16,763 nucleotides of DNA, taken from an uncultured Oscillospiraceae bacterium. Lineage in GTDB: Bacteria; Bacillota; Clostridia; Oscillospirales; Acutalibacteraceae. Positions within the stretch are counted from its first letter, which is position 1. Every line of letters starts with the position of its first letter. Position numbers and translations under genes: made by a program. The stretch lies in NCBI GenBank assembly GCA_900549755.1, contig URPQ01000044.1:1-16763 (forward strand). Reading direction: 5' to 3'. Below the pieces are notes generated by a model. That model had not been told where the DNA came from. It searched no databases and was given only the letters and a program-made list of their open reading frames with translations. Positions 14,437-16,763 of this stretch are shown here, piece by piece.

Positions 14437-14566
14437 CGGTGCGACAGCGTTACGTTGTTAAAGGCGCAGCCGCAAAGACCGTGAGCCGCGGGTTGACTAC
14501 CCGCCGCCCGCTGCGCCAGTCGAGCTAAAAAAAATAGGTCTTCCAAAACGGAAGACCTATTTTTTT
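14437..14566 (+). ncRNA. Candidate structured small RNA of about 130 nt
   Basis: A transcription unit with promoter, foldable body and terminator but no plausible protein. From the 5' end: a hairpin ACAGCG/CGTTGT (14444-14449 with 14453-14458); an outer 8-bp stem GGCGCAGC/GCTGCGCC (14463-14470 with 14510-14517); an inner stem GCGGGT/ACCCGC (14488-14493 with 14499-14504); then the terminator. It is 30 bases from the right att site. It is not antisense to any recognised element gene, so it is not an obvious counter-transcribed Rep regulator. It could act in trans, bind Rep or integrase, or be a decoy. The family is unrecognised. Confidence 0.55.
14528..14566. terminator. Very strong intrinsic terminator
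   Basis: A perfect 17-bp stem (14528-14544 with 14550-14566; core ATAGGTCTTCC/GGAAGACCTAT) over a 5-nt loop, with A-rich and T-rich flanks that make it work in both directions. It ends the candidate small RNA on the + strand and insulates the element from chromosomal transcription entering from the right. Confidence 0.9.
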
Positions 14567-14595
14567 GTGCCCATTTTCAAAAAGCGGTATGCACG

Positions 14596-14629
14596 AATTG
14601 CGTTAAATCGTTATTCATTTTACGCAATT
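14596..14629. repeat. Right attachment site (att)
   Basis: AATTGCGTTAAAT (14596-14608), an 8-base spacer CGTTATTC, then ATTTTACGCAATT (14617-14629). It matches the left site in both arms (12/13 and 13/13) and has a contiguous 18-bp identity at 14612-14629. The left site has a 4-base spacer at the same place, so the two ends differ by a 4-bp insertion just left of the shared core. Confidence 0.8.
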
Positions 14630-14709
14630 GTATATGTAATTTTAAGTCGCCACAAACTGCTTGCCCTATCCCGTTTTTTATAATTCAGGGTCGATAATTC
14701 AGATATAAT

Positions 14710-14747
14710 TAAAAACAGCAGCACCTTTTTCAATGCCGCTGTTTTTA
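14710..14747. terminator. Bidirectional terminator downstream of the GHL10 gene
   Basis: TAAAAACAGC (14710-14719) pairs with GCTGTTTTTA (14738-14747), with further GCA/TGC pairing inside. On the - strand it lies 28 bases after the GHL10 stop and ends in GCTGTTTTTAATTAT. It would also stop + strand transcription, and before the element inserted it was probably the shared terminator of the convergent carboxypeptidase gene. Confidence 0.75.
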
Positions 14748-14775
14748 GTTATTTAAATAACATATCGGTTAAAAT

Positions 14776-15969
14776 TCACTTTGCGATTACTTCTTTAATT
14801 TTTTCAAGCTGCTCCTGCGTCTGTTCAGCTTTTGAAAAAACTGACGAATACGAAAATAATACATATCCTGTAACAGCACCGTTGTTTGTGCACGATTTTA
14901 TTTGACGAGCTATAATATCGGTACCGTTTTTCCATTCGGCGGTATCGGGCTCGTTATCGGTGCCAAGCTTATATGGAGCTAAGCCTATAGCAAGCTTTAC
15001 ATTTTCATTTGTAATACCGACACTCACCCATTCTTTCAACAGGTTATCAAAGCAATAATCCTTGTTTGGGTAATCAAAACCGAAATACAGCTGCGGGATT
15101 ATAGTGTCCATAATTCCGTCTTTCACCCATAATTTGACATCTGCGTAATAATCAGTGTAATTTTTATCTATTGACGCCGCCGGGCTTATTGAAAAATCAA
15201 CTCTCTCGCCGCCTATCGACTTAATTGCCGCACGGCAGCCCGCAAGCAGTGTGTTTACATTTGCCCGCCGCCAATCGTCAAGCGCAATCGGGTTTTCGGC
15301 GGTTTTGCAGTAATTCGCATAGCTTGTTTTATCAAATTCGGGGTCGGTGGTCGGGTAAAAATAATCGTCGAAGTGCACGCCGTCGATAATATATTTTGAA
15401 AGCAATTCTCTTATACCGTCGATTATAAGCTGCCTTACCTCGCTTTCGGCGGGATTTAAGTATATCCCGCCGCAGCGCACCACATTTATATCGTTATCGG
15501 GGTTATCGTCGTTCAGCCATTTGTACGCCGGACTGTCGTTATCAAGCGCGGATATATCGTCCGACGCGGCGTTAATTCTGTATGGATTTATCCATGCGTG
15601 AATTTTTATTCCGCTGTTTTTGCAGGCGTTTACCGCATATTCAAACGGGTCGTAATCAAGCCCCCGCGCCAGCTTGTTTTGCGGAAAATAATCGGATTTA
15701 AAAAGCGAATCGCAATGTGAGCGAATATGTAGATAAATATTGCCGATATTGAGCTGCTTACAATTCTGTATTGCCTTGTCAAATTCCGCCTTAAACCCGT
15801 TTTCGCTTTTAAGCATCGCATTTACTTCACTGTAGGATATCCATATGCCTGCGCTTGAAACACCCTTATACTTTGTCGGTTCTTCCCTGCCCGCTTGATT
15901 TTTCGGGGCACTTACAGTGCAGCCGACAAGCAGTAAAAATGCAATTAAGCAGATAAAAATTCGTTTCAT
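14776..15969 (-). CDS. GHL10-family (DUF187) lipoprotein, putative glycoside hydrolase
   Basis: A 397-residue lipoprotein: the signal peptide ends in a lipobox LLVGC with C17 as the acylated cysteine, so the protein sits on the outer face of the membrane. The rest is a GHL10/DUF187 TIM-barrel like B. subtilis YngK. Landmarks are GIWISYSEV at the start of the barrel, IYLHIRSHCDSLF, KIHAWINPYR, and the strand IIDGVHFDDYFYP with acidic residues D196, D201 and D202, likely in the active site. FSISPAAS and DTIIPQLYFGF follow. The family is thought to act on polysaccharides, perhaps cell wall, but substrates are mostly unknown. GAGAGG about 8 nt before the ATG supports the start. It begins 2 nt after the upstream gene ends, so the two are co-transcribed. 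Confidence 0.85.
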   Translation of the reverse strand: MKRIFICLIAFLLLVGCTVSAPKNQAGREEPTKYKGVSSAGIWISYSEVNAMLKSENGFKAEFDKAIQNCKQLNIGNIYLHIRSHCDSLFKSDYFPQNKLARGLDYDPFEYAVNACKNSGIKIHAWINPYRINAASDDISALDNDSPAYKWLNDDNPDNDINVVRCGGIYLNPAESEVRQLIIDGIRELLSKYIIDGVHFDDYFYPTTDPEFDKTSYANYCKTAENPIALDDWRRANVNTLLAGCRAAIKSIGGERVDFSISPAASIDKNYTDYYADVKLWVKDGIMDTIIPQLYFGFDYPNKDYCFDNLLKEWVSVGITNENVKLAIGLAPYKLGTDNEPDTAEWKNGTDIIARQIKSCTNNGAVTGYVLFSYSSVFSKAEQTQEQLEKIKEVIAK

Positions 15970-15971
15970 AT

Positions 15972-16763
15972 TTATGCCTCTCTGTAATTAAATGATATTT
16001 CCCCTATTTTCATACCGTTTTCAGAAGAAAAAGCCAGCCCGAGCATTTTAACTGCCCCTATATGCGGTATCAGGCGTACAATGCTGAGCGAATTGCAATT
16101 ATATTGATTTTCGCTTAAACAAACCGATATTTCCTCTGTTGTATCTCCGGTGAGTTTTATTTTCAAAATTCCCCTTGCCGCAGAAGAAATTGCAATGCTT
16201 TCTATATGCTTTTTGACTGATAAAGCACCAAAATCAAAGCATTTTGTTGAGAATGACGACGTAAATGTAATGCTTTCAATTTCCGGTTGGGAGCTGTAAG
16301 AGCTTTTAATATTTGTATCTGAATTAACATCGTTTTCGGCTGCATAATACAACACCTTACCGTCGCTGCCTGTGCATACATATTTGCGTTCATTACCGTT
16401 TAACAAAATGTCAATCGGTTTGATTTTATCAAAGTTCCATATATAAAACTTATGCTGATTTTCACCGGCTGTGTAATCTACAGTAAGCATTTTACTGCCG
16501 AAAAGTAATCGGAATTTCCCGTTTTCACCCACAGCAGCGGCATTTTGCTTTTCTGTATTACTGAGCCGGCTCAAAAAGTTATTTGCCGGTGCTGAAATCA
16601 TTGATATTTTTCCGGAAGATGTGTTTACTGAGTATATTTTGCCGTCATCGGCAAGCCAAACCGGATAACTGCCGCACAGCGCGCAGGCGCGCCTGCCGGC
16701 ACAGCCTATATCGGCTAATTTCATTTGAGAAATTGCGTCCCCTTCGTAAAATACCGAGTCGTC
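15972..16763 (-). CDS. Unrecognised beta-rich protein, truncated by the window edge
   Basis: The frame is open to the last base of the window, so the start lies outside; an internal ATG at 16724 is not needed as a start. About 263 C-terminal residues are visible. The first part (WLADDGKIYSVNTSSGK, KFRLLFGSKMLTVDYTAGE, YVCTGSDGKVLYYAAEND) has the strand-turn repeats of a propeller-like domain. The last 100 residues form a separate beta-rich domain (FDFGALSVKKHIESIAIS, MLGLAFSSENGMKIGEIS). No enzyme motif is seen. The stop is 2 nt from the lipoprotein start, and the gene's last codons supply that gene's ribosome site, so a shared envelope-related role is plausible but unproven. Confidence 0.7.
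   Translation of the reverse strand, partial: DDSVFYEGDAISQMKLADIGCAGRRACALCGSYPVWLADDGKIYSVNTSSGKISMISAPANNFLSRLSNTEKQNAAAVGENGKFRLLFGSKMLTVDYTAGENQHKFYIWNFDKIKPIDILLNGNERKYVCTGSDGKVLYYAAENDVNSDTNIKSSYSSQPEIESITFTSSFSTKCFDFGALSVKKHIESIAISSAARGILKIKLTGDTTEEISVCLSENQYNCNSLSIVRLIPHIGAVKMLGLAFSSENGMKIGEISFNYREA

Larger units (their letters stand above)
10715..14629. mobile_element. Integrated ~3.9-kb rolling-circle-type mini-element (Rep + minimal integrase + sigma-like protein)
   Basis: The segment lies between two chromosomal gene blocks and is bounded by an exact 18-bp direct repeat, TATTCATTTTACGCAATT (10727-10744 and 14612-14629). The unit from one repeat to the next is 3885 bp. All recognised protein genes are on the - strand: a three-gene cassette of small proteins, a hyper-GC tract, a HUH replication initiator, a tyrosine recombinase and a sigma-like protein. 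A candidate small RNA is on the + strand near the right end. Integrase, replication gene and flanking direct repeats together support a mobile element that can circularise and replicate. No coat, packaging or conjugation gene is visible, so transfer would depend on natural uptake or a helper. Excision has not been shown. Confidence 0.85.

Noticed and set aside
14463..14517. tRNA-like fold (a 5-bp stem with 7-nt loop TTGACTA resembling a T-arm or anticodon arm, closed by an 8-bp stem)
   Set aside because: The closed unit is only 55 nt, lacks a D-arm, a proper TTCRANY loop and a correctly spaced acceptor/CCA end. Treated as part of a candidate small RNA.
14322..14546. 74-residue - strand frame across the small-RNA region
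   Set aside because: It begins inside the terminator stem, crosses the promoter and overlaps the better-supported 54-residue gene in another frame.
10715..14629. Filamentous (inovirus) or gokushovirus prophage
   Set aside because: The Rep resembles those viruses' initiators, but there is no Zot-like ATPase, coat, pilot or major capsid gene.
16683..16696. Perfect 14-bp palindrome GCAGGCGCGCCTGC
   Set aside because: It lies inside the coding sequence of the right-edge gene and is explained by Cys/Ala/Gly/Arg codons; no flanking regulatory context.

Overview
The window is bacterial and looks like a member of the Clostridia, most likely a gut Oscillospirales/Ruminococcaceae-type Firmicute. I infer this from an ECF transporter cassette beside truA, a DUF5711-like protein next to CvpA, a ClpE-like unfoldase, AGGAG-type ribosome binding sites, and a moderate-GC genome carrying a much more GC-rich insertion. 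No rRNA or canonical tRNA gene was found.

Region 1 (1-10601, + strand) is a dense block of ten co-oriented genes: a 5'-truncated RNA methyltransferase, ecfA1, ecfA2, ecfT (vitamin/ion importer energising module), truA (tRNA pseudouridine synthase), a membrane-anchored DUF5711-like protein, a CvpA-like membrane protein, a ClpE-type AAA+ unfoldase with an N-terminal zinc finger, LemA, a TPM-domain protein with a Gly-rich tail, and a penicillin-binding D-Ala-D-Ala carboxypeptidase. Three junctions are 8-nt overlaps and most others are a few bases, so much of this is probably polycistronic. The later genes share an envelope/proteostasis theme.

Region 2 (about 10715-14629) is a compact mobile element of about 3.9 kb, bounded by an 18-bp direct repeat (10727-10744 and 14612-14629) that sits inside larger inverted repeats. 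Its protein genes all lie on the - strand. In transcription order they are three small coupled genes (a 54-aa Cys-rich protein, a 76-aa Cys-rich protein, an 89-aa protein), a roughly 0.85-kb hyper-GC tract with no credible gene, a HUH/Y replication initiator, a catalytic-domain-only tyrosine recombinase, and a small sigma-70-like protein whose stop codon lies inside the attachment repeat. On the + strand at the right end, a promoter, a foldable body and a very strong terminator define a candidate small RNA of about 130 nt. There is no capsid, Zot, relaxase-coupling or conjugation gene, so this resembles an integrated rolling-circle replicon or satellite rather than a known prophage or ICE. It is the most novel part of the window.

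Region 3 (14630-16763, - strand) resumes the chromosome: a bidirectional terminator, a GHL10-type lipoprotein glycosidase-like gene, and an unrecognised gene that runs off the right edge. The element probably separated the carboxypeptidase gene from the terminator it once shared with the convergent GHL10 gene.

All calls come from reading motifs and base pairing by eye; no database or folding program was used.
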